From Arthrobacter sp042667405 (GTDB taxonomy: Bacteria; Actinomycetota; Actinomycetes; Actinomycetales; Micrococcaceae): DNA of 64,000 bases. Shown in pieces: positions 1-10,054 of the stretch. The stretch is from contig NZ_JBHVAL010000021.1 of NCBI RefSeq assembly GCF_042667405.1, positions 11,505 through 75,504 of the forward strand, in the 5' to 3' direction. Both the position numbers and the translations under genes were made by a program. Every line of letters starts with the position of its first letter. Position 1 is the stretch's first letter. The notes beneath the pieces were generated by a model. It was not told where the DNA came from. It did no database searches and worked only from the letters and a program-made list of their open reading frames with translations.

Positions 1-2
1 AT

Positions 3-98
3 CCCCGCCGATACCTTGCTCCAGCGCGGCTGGAAACCACCCGGGCCGTTAATCGCTTGCTCGGCGTCGTCTCCACGCGTCGGGCCGCTGTCCTATGA
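3..98 (+). CDS. C-terminal end of an upstream gene (partial)
   Basis: One frame is open from the window edge to a TGA at 96-98 and encodes an Arg/Ala/Leu-rich tail of 31 residues ending RRAAVL. The TGA overlaps the ATG of the next gene (ATGA at 95-98), the coupling seen repeatedly elsewhere in this window, so I read it as the 3' end of a real gene in an operon with the epimerase-like gene. The family cannot be identified from so short a tail. Confidence 0.45.
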   Translation, partial: PRRYLAPARLETTRAVNRLLGVVSTRRAAVL

Positions 99-1000
99 GC
101 TCGCATCTCGATTACGGAATTTCATCAGCGGGGTACAGTGCCGTCATCGTGCCGGAGGGGGCTGCCGTTCGCAGGCTCACCCACGAGGGCCGTGACCTGA
201 TCGTTCCCTTCGCTTCCGGAGAGCCGATGCCTGATTACCGGGGTGCCATTGTTGCCCCTTGGCCCAACCGCATTCCGGATGGACGTTACAGCTTCGATGG
301 CGTTGAACGGACAGTGCCAATCAACGAACCCTCCAGGGCGGCAGCACTGCATGGTCTGGTGTCACACGTTCCATGGTCCGTCTACCACCATGACGAGAGG
401 AGCATCCGGCTGCGGTGCATCTTGGCTGAGAGCGAGGGATATCCCTTCGAGTTGGTACTCGATGTTGCCTATACAGCGGACGAGGCCGGATTACATACGG
501 TCGTTACTGCCATCAACACCGGCGAAAACCCGGCACCCTACGGGACTTGCCCGCACCCGTACCTGGTTGCCGGAAGCTCACCCCTGGACGACTGGCACTT
601 GGAGTTGGGTGCGGCAACGTTTCTCGACGTCACACCGGACCGGCTCATCCCGCTCCAGCGCATGTCAGTTGACGGCACGCCATTCGATTACCGCCAACCC
701 CGGCCCTTAGGAAGGACGGCAATAGACCACGCCTTTACCGATCTCATTGCCACTGCCGACGGAGGCCGTCGGATAAGGGTTTGGGATCCGGCCGGCACCG
801 GAGTCGCGATGACGTGGGGAAAGTCTTGCCCATGGGTCCAGGTTCACACCGCGGACCATGTCCTTCCGGAACGGCACCGGGTTGGGCTGGCAGTGGAACC
901 GATGACTTGCCCTCCCAACGCGTTCAACTCAGGCGACGATTTGGTGGTGCTGCTGCCGGGGAAGGCCCATACCGCGGAATGGAGCATTCATGCGCTATGA
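95..1000 (+). CDS. aldose 1-epimerase family protein (GalM-like)
   Basis: The 301-residue protein is of the mutarotase superfamily, which interconverts alpha and beta anomers of sugars in the cytoplasm. Visible features are the N-terminal WPNRIPDGRY region, HGLVSHVPW with a conserved His, TCPHPYL with the second His, and the late acidic motif AVEPMTCPPNAFNSG carrying the catalytic Glu. Length is normal for the shorter actinobacterial branch. The ATG overlaps the stop of the preceding partial gene, so it is probably translated with it. The sugar handled cannot be told from sequence. Confidence 0.85.
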   Translation: MSSHLDYGISSAGYSAVIVPEGAAVRRLTHEGRDLIVPFASGEPMPDYRGAIVAPWPNRIPDGRYSFDGVERTVPINEPSRAAALHGLVSHVPWSVYHHDERSIRLRCILAESEGYPFELVLDVAYTADEAGLHTVVTAINTGENPAPYGTCPHPYLVAGSSPLDDWHLELGAATFLDVTPDRLIPLQRMSVDGTPFDYRQPRPLGRTAIDHAFTDLIATADGGRRIRVWDPAGTGVAMTWGKSCPWVQVHTADHVLPERHRVGLAVEPMTCPPNAFNSGDDLVVLLPGKAHTAEWSIHAL

Positions 1001-1024
1001 GGCGACGGGTCCCGCCGCGCACCC

Positions 1025-2377
1025 CTACTTCTTCTTCCCGCCCCGCTTCGCCGCAGCATTCATCGCCGACTTCACCGCAGGCGGCAGCCCCGCCGTCTCG
1101 GTCTCCGGCTCGGCAACTGTTCCGCGCCAGCGGGCCAGTCCCTTCATGCCGTGGTAGATCACCAGGGCGGCAGCCGAGCCCAGGGCAATACCCGTGAACT
1201 TCAGCTCGCCAATGGTCCACGTGTAATCCGCGATGCCGATGATCAAGGCAACAGCCGCGGTGGTGAGGTTGATCGGGTTGGAGAAGTTGACCTTGTTCTG
1301 GACCCAGATCTTCACGCCGAGCACGCCGATCATGCCGTACAGCATCGTGGCTGCGCCACCCAGGACGCCGGGCGGGACGGTGGCGATCAGTTCGCCGAAT
1401 TTCGGCGAGAAGCTCAGCAGGATGGCGAAGACACCGGCCACCCAGTAGGCCGCCGTCGAATAGACCTTGGTGGCGGCCATGACGCCGATGTTTTCCGCGT
1501 AGGTGGTGGTACCGGAACCGCCGCCGAGCCCGGCAAGTACCGTCGCGGCGCCGTCGGCCATCAGCGCGCGGCCGGAGACGCCGTCGAGGTTTTGGCCTGT
1601 CATCGCGGCAACTGACTTCACGTGCCCGACGTTCTCGGCCACCAGCACCAGCACCACCGGTACAAACAGGCCCACCACACCGAGGTGGAATTCGGGCGTT
1701 TGGAACTGCGGCAGACCGACCCAGGCGGCCGCGTCCATCTTTTCGTACGAAACCTCGCCCCGAATCATCGCCACGAGGTAACCCACAACGACGCCCACCA
1801 GAATGCTCAGCCGCCCCAGGATTCCGCGGAACAGGACCGACACCAGGATGATCGTCACCAGCGTGATGAGCGCGGTGACCGGTGCGGCGTCGAAGTTGTT
1901 TTTCGCGGCGGGCGCCAGATTCAGGCCGATCAGCGCGACGATCGCGCCCGTGACGATCGGCGGCATCAGCCGGTTGATCCATTCGGCGCCGAACTTCTGG
2001 ACGATCGCACCTATCAGCGCCAGTACGACGCCGGCAAGCACCACGCCGCCCAGGGCGCCGGCAACGCCGTACTGCTGCTGGGACGCCATGATCGGGGCGA
2101 TGAACGCGAAACTCGACCCCAGGTAGCTGGGCACGCGACCCTTGGTGATGACCAGGAACAGCAGTGTGCCAATGCCGGAGAAGAACAGCGTGGTAGCCGG
2201 CGGCATGCCCGTGATGATGGGCACCAGGAACGTCGCGCCGAACATGGCAACAACATGCTGCATGCCAATGCCGATAGTGAGGGGCCAGGCAAGCCGCTCA
2301 TCGGGGGCAACAACGTGGCCGGGGCGGATGGACTTGCCGTTGCCGTGGAGCTTCCATTTGGTGCCGAGCATGCTCAT
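1025..2377 (-). CDS. NCS2-family uracil/xanthine permease
   Basis: The 450-residue integral membrane protein has about 12-14 hydrophobic segments. It belongs to the nucleobase:cation symporter-2 family, which imports uracil, xanthine or related bases with protons. The family motif region is visible in GGSGTTTYAENIGVMAATK, containing the E-N-x-G-x4-T-K form of the NAT signature, and the early AMQHVVAMFGATFLVP-type stretch is also typical. A strong GAGGAAGG ribosome site precedes the ATG. It faces the GalM-like gene tail-to-tail. The UraA-like subgroup is likeliest, but substrate is inferred only. Confidence 0.88.
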   Translation of the reverse strand: MSMLGTKWKLHGNGKSIRPGHVVAPDERLAWPLTIGIGMQHVVAMFGATFLVPIITGMPPATTLFFSGIGTLLFLVITKGRVPSYLGSSFAFIAPIMASQQQYGVAGALGGVVLAGVVLALIGAIVQKFGAEWINRLMPPIVTGAIVALIGLNLAPAAKNNFDAAPVTALITLVTIILVSVLFRGILGRLSILVGVVVGYLVAMIRGEVSYEKMDAAAWVGLPQFQTPEFHLGVVGLFVPVVLVLVAENVGHVKSVAAMTGQNLDGVSGRALMADGAATVLAGLGGGSGTTTYAENIGVMAATKVYSTAAYWVAGVFAILLSFSPKFGELIATVPPGVLGGAATMLYGMIGVLGVKIWVQNKVNFSNPINLTTAAVALIIGIADYTWTIGELKFTGIALGSAAALVIYHGMKGLARWRGTVAEPETETAGLPPAVKSAMNAAAKRGGKKK

Positions 2378-2459
2378 GGCGGGGCCTTCCTCAGAAGAGT
2401 ATTGGGATTCGGTGCAACATTACCGCCAAACCGGACACCACCGCCGCGCTGAAGCTGCG

Positions 2460-4937
2460 CTACCTCGGAACCAGCCCGAAGAGGAACTTCTTTTTCACCA
2501 TCACCCACAGCACGCCGAGTAACGCGACATACACCGCTGTGTTCAGCCAGAGGTTGCCATCGCGAAGGACAGGGATGTTGGCAATGGCCACGATGAAGAA
2601 CACATGCATGATGAACACATACAGCGTGGCTTGCCCGAGTGGCACGAAGAACCAGCCCACAGCGCGCGAGAGTGGCTTCCAGAATGCACTCAGTAGCGCG
2701 TAGAGGGCGATGGTGATGAGGATGACGTTCAGCACGCGACCAGGGCCAAGGTAGGTGCGGCTGAAGAACGTGTCGTAGAGGTACCTGAACGTCGCGTCGG
2801 GGATGAGCGCGAGCCGCACGTCCAATTGGTTGGTTAGATATGGCCCGCTCCACGAGAAGAGCGCGCAGGCCGCGGCCAGGAAGATGCATGCCCCCAAGAG
2901 AATCCGCTGGCGGGGGTGCGCGAACCAGTCAATGATCCGTTGGCGGTGGAAGCCCGCGGTCATGCCGAGGACGAACAGGACCTGCCACACGAGCAGCGGA
3001 AAGGAATCCTCAAACTGAGAGGGCAGCAGCCGGAAACGGAAGACAGAGCCGGCGATGTACAGGGCTCCGCTGACGGTGAGCACCAACCACGTCAGTCCGC
3101 GGGAGAGCGCTACCAGGATCAAAGGACTGATCAACAACAAAACCACATACAGGCCCATGATGTTGAACTGCCACGGCCCAACCTGCAACAGCAGCAAGGC
3201 GGGAATCAAACCCTGCGGAACCGGGAACTGCAGCAGGCCTTCCATCCCCGCGTAGAGGTCATAGGTCGTTCCTGCGGCTGAATGCCCCGCCGCACCCGTT
3301 CCTTGGTCCGTGAAGGTGGTGACCGCGGCTGCGTTGATGAAGGGGAGCAGGCTCAACACGTACACGATCAGGACCACCGCCAGCGCGGTGAAGTACAGTT
3401 TCGATGCGCGCTTGGTGGTCCCGTCCACCACGTCTCCCAGTTCCGTGGCGATGCGTGGCCCGTAGACCATGCCCAACACTGCTCCTGAAAGCATGACGAA
3501 GAGCTCGGCCCCGGAAACGACGCCGATGCTCTCCTGGCTCAGCAATTGGAAGACAGAGTTGATGCCAACGTGATTCACCACCACAAACACGATGGCCAGG
3601 CCCCTGAGCATGTCGATGCGGGCATCGCGCTTATCCGAACCGGTGTAGGACCACCTGTTGGGTGCCGTTCTAGATGACAGAAACCACAATGCGCCAACGG
3701 CTACCAGGACAGATCCCGCGGTCGCCCATGCTGCCCAGCCCCGGAGGGTTGTTCCGGACTTAGCCTGCGGTGCCTCAAGGCCGGGAACGTCCTTCAAGCC
3801 CTTCTCGGTCACAGGACCCACTGCAAGGCCGGATGTGTCCAAGGACGACCGGAAGGGAGCAGCCAGAGATGGTTGCGCGGTGGCGCGCCAGTCAATGGAA
3901 ACCTTGCTCTGGTCGCGGGCATCGGTGGTTTCGTTCCAGACCACTGCCCGGACGGCACCGTTTTCGGGCTGAGCCACGGAAGCGAAGACCTGGTGCCACC
4001 ACGTTTGCTTGACGTCGATCTCGGCGGCGCCCCCAGCGCCCGGAGAGTAGAACGCGCCGGTTTCAATCAGGAGCGGCTTGTTCCTGGCTTGGACGTAGGT
4101 TCCATAAAAGTTGTCCGTGCCTGTGCCTCCACTGGACGCATGCAGGGCGTTGTTGAACTCGCCGGCGTCGGGGAGGGTGTTGTTCGCAGCGCCGGCTCCT
4201 GTGGTGTCGTGGTAGATCGACAGGCCGATCCAGTCCACAACGTCATCGCCGGGGTAGTAAGGGTCGAATGCCGAGTCGTCCATGTCCCAGATCCCGTTGC
4301 CGTTGGTGTCCAACGAACTCAGCGGAACTCCCTTGGGCGGGGTGGAAGTAGCCGTCCGGAATGGATAGTCCTTCTCAGCCGTCGGAGACCACACCATCAC
4401 GGGATCGGCCAGGCTGCCCCGGAGGGCAACAGCAACCCGGCCGAACGCGGCCCGGTAGGCGTCCGGTTCCTGGCCCCAGCCCACCCACGGCGTGTTCATG
4501 TCCGGTCCGAAGCGGACGAACACCTTCCCCCTGAACCCGGCTGCCGCCGTCGTGATTTGACGCGCAAAAGTGGCGGCAACGTCTTCGGTGATGTCCTGCA
4601 GGGGGATGCCCGGGCGGACAGTCAAGAGGGCATGCGAGCCTTGATCGGCCACCTCTGCAAAGTAGCTCTTGAGGTATTCCCGGCCGCCGTCGTCCTCTGG
4701 GAGGGACACGTTCTGCCCATAGAGGGCTGCAGGGGCTCCCAGGCGCTGTGCGTAATCCGCGGCTGAGTCCTTGTTCCAATCCAGCAATGCCCCGAAATAC
4801 CGCTTGTCCGGACCGTCGCTGGGACCCTCCTGGCCCACAGAACCCCAGGCTTGGGTGGACGGAAGGAGAAACGCGAAGAGCAGCAGCAGGAGAACTACCA
4901 GCGCCCGGCGAGGGGCCGCTAAGGGAAAGGTAGGCAT
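2460..4937 (-). CDS. GH26-like domain fused to OpgC-type membrane acyltransferase
   Basis: The 825-residue protein has two parts. After a signal peptide (about residues 1-30), residues 45-360 resemble a beta-mannanase-type TIM barrel: KVFVRFGPDMN near 138-148, VDWIGLSIYHD near 234-243, and LLIETGAFY with a candidate nucleophile at E292. A calcium-loop-like DTNGNGIWDMDD lies at 210-221. A TM segment near 405-420 leads into an OpgC/acyltransferase domain from about 440 (RIDMLRGLAIVFVVVNHVG), with some ten TM helices. In classical GH26 the acid/base is the Glu of an HEMN-like motif; here it is PDMN, so glycosidase activity is doubtful. A GAAGGGG site precedes the ATG. It probably modifies or binds an extracellular glycan. 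Confidence 0.78.
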   Translation of the reverse strand: MPTFPLAAPRRALVVLLLLLFAFLLPSTQAWGSVGQEGPSDGPDKRYFGALLDWNKDSAADYAQRLGAPAALYGQNVSLPEDDGGREYLKSYFAEVADQGSHALLTVRPGIPLQDITEDVAATFARQITTAAAGFRGKVFVRFGPDMNTPWVGWGQEPDAYRAAFGRVAVALRGSLADPVMVWSPTAEKDYPFRTATSTPPKGVPLSSLDTNGNGIWDMDDSAFDPYYPGDDVVDWIGLSIYHDTTGAGAANNTLPDAGEFNNALHASSGGTGTDNFYGTYVQARNKPLLIETGAFYSPGAGGAAEIDVKQTWWHQVFASVAQPENGAVRAVVWNETTDARDQSKVSIDWRATAQPSLAAPFRSSLDTSGLAVGPVTEKGLKDVPGLEAPQAKSGTTLRGWAAWATAGSVLVAVGALWFLSSRTAPNRWSYTGSDKRDARIDMLRGLAIVFVVVNHVGINSVFQLLSQESIGVVSGAELFVMLSGAVLGMVYGPRIATELGDVVDGTTKRASKLYFTALAVVLIVYVLSLLPFINAAAVTTFTDQGTGAAGHSAAGTTYDLYAGMEGLLQFPVPQGLIPALLLLQVGPWQFNIMGLYVVLLLISPLILVALSRGLTWLVLTVSGALYIAGSVFRFRLLPSQFEDSFPLLVWQVLFVLGMTAGFHRQRIIDWFAHPRQRILLGACIFLAAACALFSWSGPYLTNQLDVRLALIPDATFRYLYDTFFSRTYLGPGRVLNVILITIALYALLSAFWKPLSRAVGWFFVPLGQATLYVFIMHVFFIVAIANIPVLRDGNLWLNTAVYVALLGVLWVMVKKKFLFGLVPR

Positions 4938-5142
4938 CAGGCCCCTTCTGGTGTCGTCATTCCCACGGCTGCGGCGTCCGCACAGTTATGCGGCAGCTCA
5001 CAGGCACGATGGTACCGACTTTCCCGCTGTGCCCAATGTCACGCACCGTCATGGGAAGAGGACATGCGAAGTTGAAGTTGCAACCATGGAAAGCAGAAGT
5101 GCCCGGCCGGCTCAGTGTCAGGGCCCAGCGAAAGGTTCACTA

Positions 5143-5748
5143 ATGACTATTGCCCACGAAGAAGCAGTCATTGACGCCGCAGCAGTCGACGCCATTTTTG
5201 CCGAAGCACGTACCGCAAACAGCTTCTCCGGTGAGGTCACCGAGGAGCAGGCGCGAGCCATCTACGAACTCACCAAGTTCGGCCCCACGGCCTTCAACTC
5301 CCAGCCCCTCCGCGTGACCTACGTCCGCTCGGACGAGGCCCGCGCCAAGCTGGTTGACCACCTGTCCCGCGGCAACCAGGCCAAGACGGCGTCCGCTCCG
5401 CTGGTCGCCGTCCTCTCTTACGACACCGACTGGCAGGGTCAGTGGGACAAGTTCCTCCCCGCTTACGGCGCCCCCAAGGCCATGTATGACGAGAACGCCG
5501 AACTCGCCGCTGCCACGGGCAACAACAACGCCCACCTGCAGGCCGGCTACTTCATCCTGGCCGTGCGCTCCCTCGGATTCGCTGCCGGCCCGATGACCGG
5601 TGCCGACTTCGCGGCCATCGACGCCGAGTTCTTCCCGAACGGCGACCAGAAGAGCTTCCTCATCGTCAACATCGGCCAGCCCGGCCCGGACGCCTGGGGC
5701 GAAGCCAAGCCGAAGTTCGCCTACGAGGACGTTGTCCGCACGGTCTGA
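5143..5748 (+). CDS. RutE-like malonic semialdehyde reductase (nitroreductase fold)
   Basis: The 201-residue protein is of the nitroreductase superfamily, closest by motif to RutE/HadB-type enzymes: FGPTAFNSQPLRVTYVRS near the N-terminus, MYDENAELAAATGNNNAHLQ in the middle and SLGFAAGPMTG later. RutE reduces malonic semialdehyde to 3-hydroxypropionate during pyrimidine catabolism using FMN and NAD(P)H. The true start is inside a longer open frame: ATG 5143 has an AAAGG site and matches family length. The other rut genes are absent here, so the physiological role is open. A nucleobase permease lies 2.7 kb away. Confidence 0.8.
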   Translation: MTIAHEEAVIDAAAVDAIFAEARTANSFSGEVTEEQARAIYELTKFGPTAFNSQPLRVTYVRSDEARAKLVDHLSRGNQAKTASAPLVAVLSYDTDWQGQWDKFLPAYGAPKAMYDENAELAAATGNNNAHLQAGYFILAVRSLGFAAGPMTGADFAAIDAEFFPNGDQKSFLIVNIGQPGPDAWGEAKPKFAYEDVVRTV

Positions 5749-5763
5749 CCCTCGCGGTTCCAG

Positions 5764-5795
5764 CAACGCTCCTGCACTTGGGTGCAGGAGCGTTG
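5764..5795 (+). terminator. intrinsic terminator after the RutE-like gene
   Basis: A perfect 14-bp stem, CAACGCTCCTGCAC pairing with GTGCAGGAGCGTTG across a TTGG loop, lies 15 nt past the stop codon, followed by TGGTTT. The T-tract is weak, but the stem is long and well placed. It also separates this gene from the convergent pgm gene. Confidence 0.75.
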
Positions 5796-5805
5796 TGGTT
5801 TAAAC

Positions 5806-5866
5806 GGTTGGGATGTGAGAGAGGGTCGGGGGTGTTGCACGCTCGCTCACATCCCGGGGCTTGGAA
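5806..5866. repeat. dispersed CTCTCTCACATCCC repeat, inverted pair
   Basis: The stretch between the RutE-like gene and pgm holds an inverted pair. Bases 5810-5825 are the reverse complement of CCCTCTCTCACATCCC, and about 5852-5865 reads CGCTCGCTCACATCCC followed by GGGGCTTGG. The same 16-mer CCCTCTCTCACATCCC recurs exactly at 63637-63652, where further degenerate copies cluster. No coding role is seen. Confidence 0.6.
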
Positions 5867-5893
5867 CGGAACGCTGGATCACATCCTGCGGGG

Positions 5894-7555
5894 TTAGGCG
5901 ATGACGCCGTCCACCAGGGCCTTGGCCTCCTGCTGGACCTGTGCCAGGTGATCCGCGCCCTTGAAGGACTCGGCGTAGATCTTGTACACGTCCTCGGTGC
6001 CTGAGGGGCGTGCCGCGAACCAGGCGTTCTCGGTGACGACCTTGAGGCCACCAATGGACGCGCCATTGCCGGGAGCCTCGGTGAGCTTGGCGGTGATTTC
6101 CTCGCCGGCAAGGGAAGTGGCGGTGACGTCCGCGGCAGAGAGCTTGCCCAGCTTGGACTTCTGCTCGCGCGTGGCGGCGGCGTCGATGCGGGCGTACACC
6201 GGTGCCCCGAACTGGTCCGTCAGTCCCTTGTACAGCTGCGAGGGGGAAGATCCCGTAACAGCCGTGATTTCCGAAGCAAGCAGGGCCAGGAGGATGCCGT
6301 CCTTGTCCGTGGTCCAGACGCTGCCGTCGAGCTTGTTGAAGGAAGCGCCGGCTGATTCCTCGCCGCCGAATGCGCCTTCGCCGGAGAGCAGGCCGGGCAC
6401 GAACCACTTGAAGCCCACGGGCACCTCAACGAGCTTGCGGCCGAGGCCTGCGGCCACGCGGTCGATGATCGAGGACGAAACCAGCGTCTTGCCCACCACC
6501 GAGGAAGGGTTCCAGCCGCTGCGGTTCCGGTACAGGTAATCGATGGCGACGGCGAGGTAATGGTTCGGGTTCATGAGCCCGCCGTCGGGGGTCACGATGC
6601 CGTGGCGGTCGGCGTCGGCGTCGTTACCGGTGGCGACGTCATACGCAGCGCCGCCGGAACCGCCTGCGGACATGCGCTTGATCAACGATGCCATGGCCGA
6701 CGGCGAGGAGCAGTCCATGCGGATCTTCTCGTCCCAGTCGAGGGTCATGAAGGCCCACTGCGGGTCGACCGTCGGGTTCACCACGGTGAGGTTGAGCTGG
6801 TGGCGCTCGCCGATCTCGCCCCAGTAGTCCACGGAGGCGCCGCCCATGGGGTCGGCACCGATGCGGACGCCGGCGTCGCGGATGGCGTTGAGGTTCAGCA
6901 CGGACGGGAGGTCGTCCACGTAGCTGCTGAGGAAGTCGAACTTGCCGGTGGTGTCAGCGGCCAGGGCATCGTTCAGGGGCATGCGCTTGACGCCGCGCAG
7001 CCCGTTCTCCAGCAGTTGGTTGGCACGATCCGCGATCCAACCCGTGGCGTCCGTGTCTGCAGGGCCGCCGTGCGGAGGGTTGTATTTGAAGCCACCGTCA
7101 GCGGGCGGGTTGTGGCTCGGAGTGACCACGATGCCATCGGCTTGCGGCGTGCCGGGAGCCGCTTCGCGGTTGTACTTGAGGATTGCGTGGCTCAGCGCAG
7201 GTGTGGGCGTGTAGCCGTGGCGGGCATCAACAAGCACGGTGACGCCGTTGGCGGCCAGCACTTCCAGCGCGGAATTCTGTGCCGGCTCGCTGAGGGCGTG
7301 CGTGTCGCGGCCGATGAACAGGGGACCGGTGATCCCCTGGCGTCCACGGTATTCAACAATTGCCTGGGTAATCGCGAGGATATGGGCCTCGTTGAAGGAG
7401 GCCTTCAAACTGGATCCGCGGTGTCCCGACGTTCCGAACGCCACGCGCTGCGCGGGATCGCCCAAGTCCGGAGCTACGTCGAAATACGCGTCCAGCAGGG
7501 CTGTGATGTCAACAAGGTCCTGGGGAAGGGCAACTGTGCCCGCTCGGCTAGCCAT
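5894..7555 (-). CDS. pgm: phosphoglucomutase, alpha-D-glucose phosphate-specific
   Basis: The 553-residue alpha-D-phosphohexomutase interconverts glucose 1-phosphate and glucose 6-phosphate, linking glycolysis to glycogen and nucleotide-sugar synthesis. The phosphoserine loop VVTPSHNPPADGG has its Ser near residue 147; the N-terminal phosphate loop is FGTSGHRGSS (about 41-49); the metal loop is GNDADADRHG; and the C-terminal phosphate-binding loop is ARPSGTED. I chose ATG 7555 because the frame extends about 27 residues further upstream without family similarity; an ATG at 7567 is an alternative. It is cytosolic and monocistronic. Confidence 0.93.
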   Translation of the reverse strand: MASRAGTVALPQDLVDITALLDAYFDVAPDLGDPAQRVAFGTSGHRGSSLKASFNEAHILAITQAIVEYRGRQGITGPLFIGRDTHALSEPAQNSALEVLAANGVTVLVDARHGYTPTPALSHAILKYNREAAPGTPQADGIVVTPSHNPPADGGFKYNPPHGGPADTDATGWIADRANQLLENGLRGVKRMPLNDALAADTTGKFDFLSSYVDDLPSVLNLNAIRDAGVRIGADPMGGASVDYWGEIGERHQLNLTVVNPTVDPQWAFMTLDWDEKIRMDCSSPSAMASLIKRMSAGGSGGAAYDVATGNDADADRHGIVTPDGGLMNPNHYLAVAIDYLYRNRSGWNPSSVVGKTLVSSSIIDRVAAGLGRKLVEVPVGFKWFVPGLLSGEGAFGGEESAGASFNKLDGSVWTTDKDGILLALLASEITAVTGSSPSQLYKGLTDQFGAPVYARIDAAATREQKSKLGKLSAADVTATSLAGEEITAKLTEAPGNGASIGGLKVVTENAWFAARPSGTEDVYKIYAESFKGADHLAQVQQEAKALVDGVIA

Positions 7556-7797
7556 GGGGTCCAGCATGCCAGACCCAAGGCCCGGCTGACACGAAATGTC
7601 CGTGATCCGGCCCCTGTGACGCCGAATGGCGGACATCCATGCGGGATATCGCCTAAACGTTCACTCCACGTTTACCATCAGTGGCCTTAGTGATGGATTG
7701 CGTTTGCAACGGCTTGCCGCCACAGTGCGCACTACCTTATATGCAGCCCCGTACGGCGGTAGTGTTGGGATCAAAGACCATTTTCAGGGGGATTCCT

Positions 7798-8436
7798 ATG
7801 ACAGATCAGCCAGCCAAGGGCAACGAGGACAAGCCGGCCGGCTACGAGCCGCCGCAGTACGTTCCGCCGGCCCAGTTCAGCGCGCCCGAGCAGAGCCAGC
7901 CGGGTGCTCCGGTTCCGCCTTCCTTCGAGCCGCCCACGCCGTCGTTCGATCAGGCAAATGCCACGCAGCCAATCCCGCCGTACGAGCAGAACGCCTACGG
8001 CCAGCAGAGCTCCTACGGACAGCCGCCCGCCCAGGACGCGTACACCCCGGGCGACTACAGCCAGCAGCCCGCCTCGCCCTACGGCCAGCCGCCCAGCCCG
8101 TACCAGCAGCAGGCTTTCGGCCAGCAGCCGTACGGCCAGCCGCAATCCCCCTACGGCCAGCCCGCCTACTACGCCATGCCCACCCAGCCCAAGGGCCTGA
8201 GCATTGCCAGCATGGTGTGTGGCATTTCCATTTACGTGGGCTTCGGGTTTGTCCTCCTCCCGCAGATCGCGGCCGTGATTTTGGGCCACCTCGCGTTGAA
8301 GCGCGAACCTGCGGGCAAGGGCATGGCGATCGCTGGTTTGGTGATGGGCTACCTCGGCATCGCACTGACGGTGCTTTTCGGCATTTTCATCATCATCGGC
8401 ATCGGCGCAGCAAGCAGCAGCAGGTACGGCTACTAA
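7798..8436 (+). CDS. DUF4190 domain protein with Pro/Gln/Tyr-rich N-terminus
   Basis: The 212-residue protein has a disordered first half (about 1-125) rich in Pro, Gln and Tyr with repeated YGQ(P/Q) steps. A DUF4190-type membrane domain follows, with two hydrophobic helices separated by the short loop HLALKREPAGKG. These are common actinobacterial envelope proteins of unknown function. The ATG at 7798 follows a CAGGGGGAT site. The frame is open upstream, but that part carries no family similarity. A two-part hairpin terminator follows the stop. Confidence 0.8.
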   Translation: MTDQPAKGNEDKPAGYEPPQYVPPAQFSAPEQSQPGAPVPPSFEPPTPSFDQANATQPIPPYEQNAYGQQSSYGQPPAQDAYTPGDYSQQPASPYGQPPSPYQQQAFGQQPYGQPQSPYGQPAYYAMPTQPKGLSIASMVCGISIYVGFGFVLLPQIAAVILGHLALKREPAGKGMAIAGLVMGYLGIALTVLFGIFIIIGIGAASSSRYGY

Positions 8437-8442
8437 AACGCA

Positions 8443-8498
8443 CGACGGCGACCCTTGCGTCAGGTGGGAATCCCACCGAACGCGAGGGTCGCCGTTGT
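8443..8498. terminator. bidirectional hairpin terminator between convergent genes
   Basis: An 11-bp outer stem (ACGGCGACCCT at 8445-8455 with AGGGTCGCCGT at 8485-8495) encloses an inner hairpin GGTGGG-AAT-CCCACC at 8463-8477, with GCG/CGC pairing possible between them. It sits between the stop of the DUF4190 gene and the stop of the convergent peptide transporter, so it could end both transcripts. Confidence 0.75.
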
Positions 8499-8513
8499 CG
8501 ATTAACGCGGTCC

Positions 8514-9983
<1,470 letters not shown>

Positions 9984-10054
9984 TTTCTTAATGCTGGCAC
10001 TGACTGCGGGCATTGTCACATCGATGAATGCCCCAGGCAACCACCATCCATATG

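Noticed and set aside
924..1982. 352-residue reverse-strand open frame
   Set aside because: It is an Arg/Gly/Asp-rich shadow frame inside the NCS2 permease gene on the same strand, which has clear family motifs.
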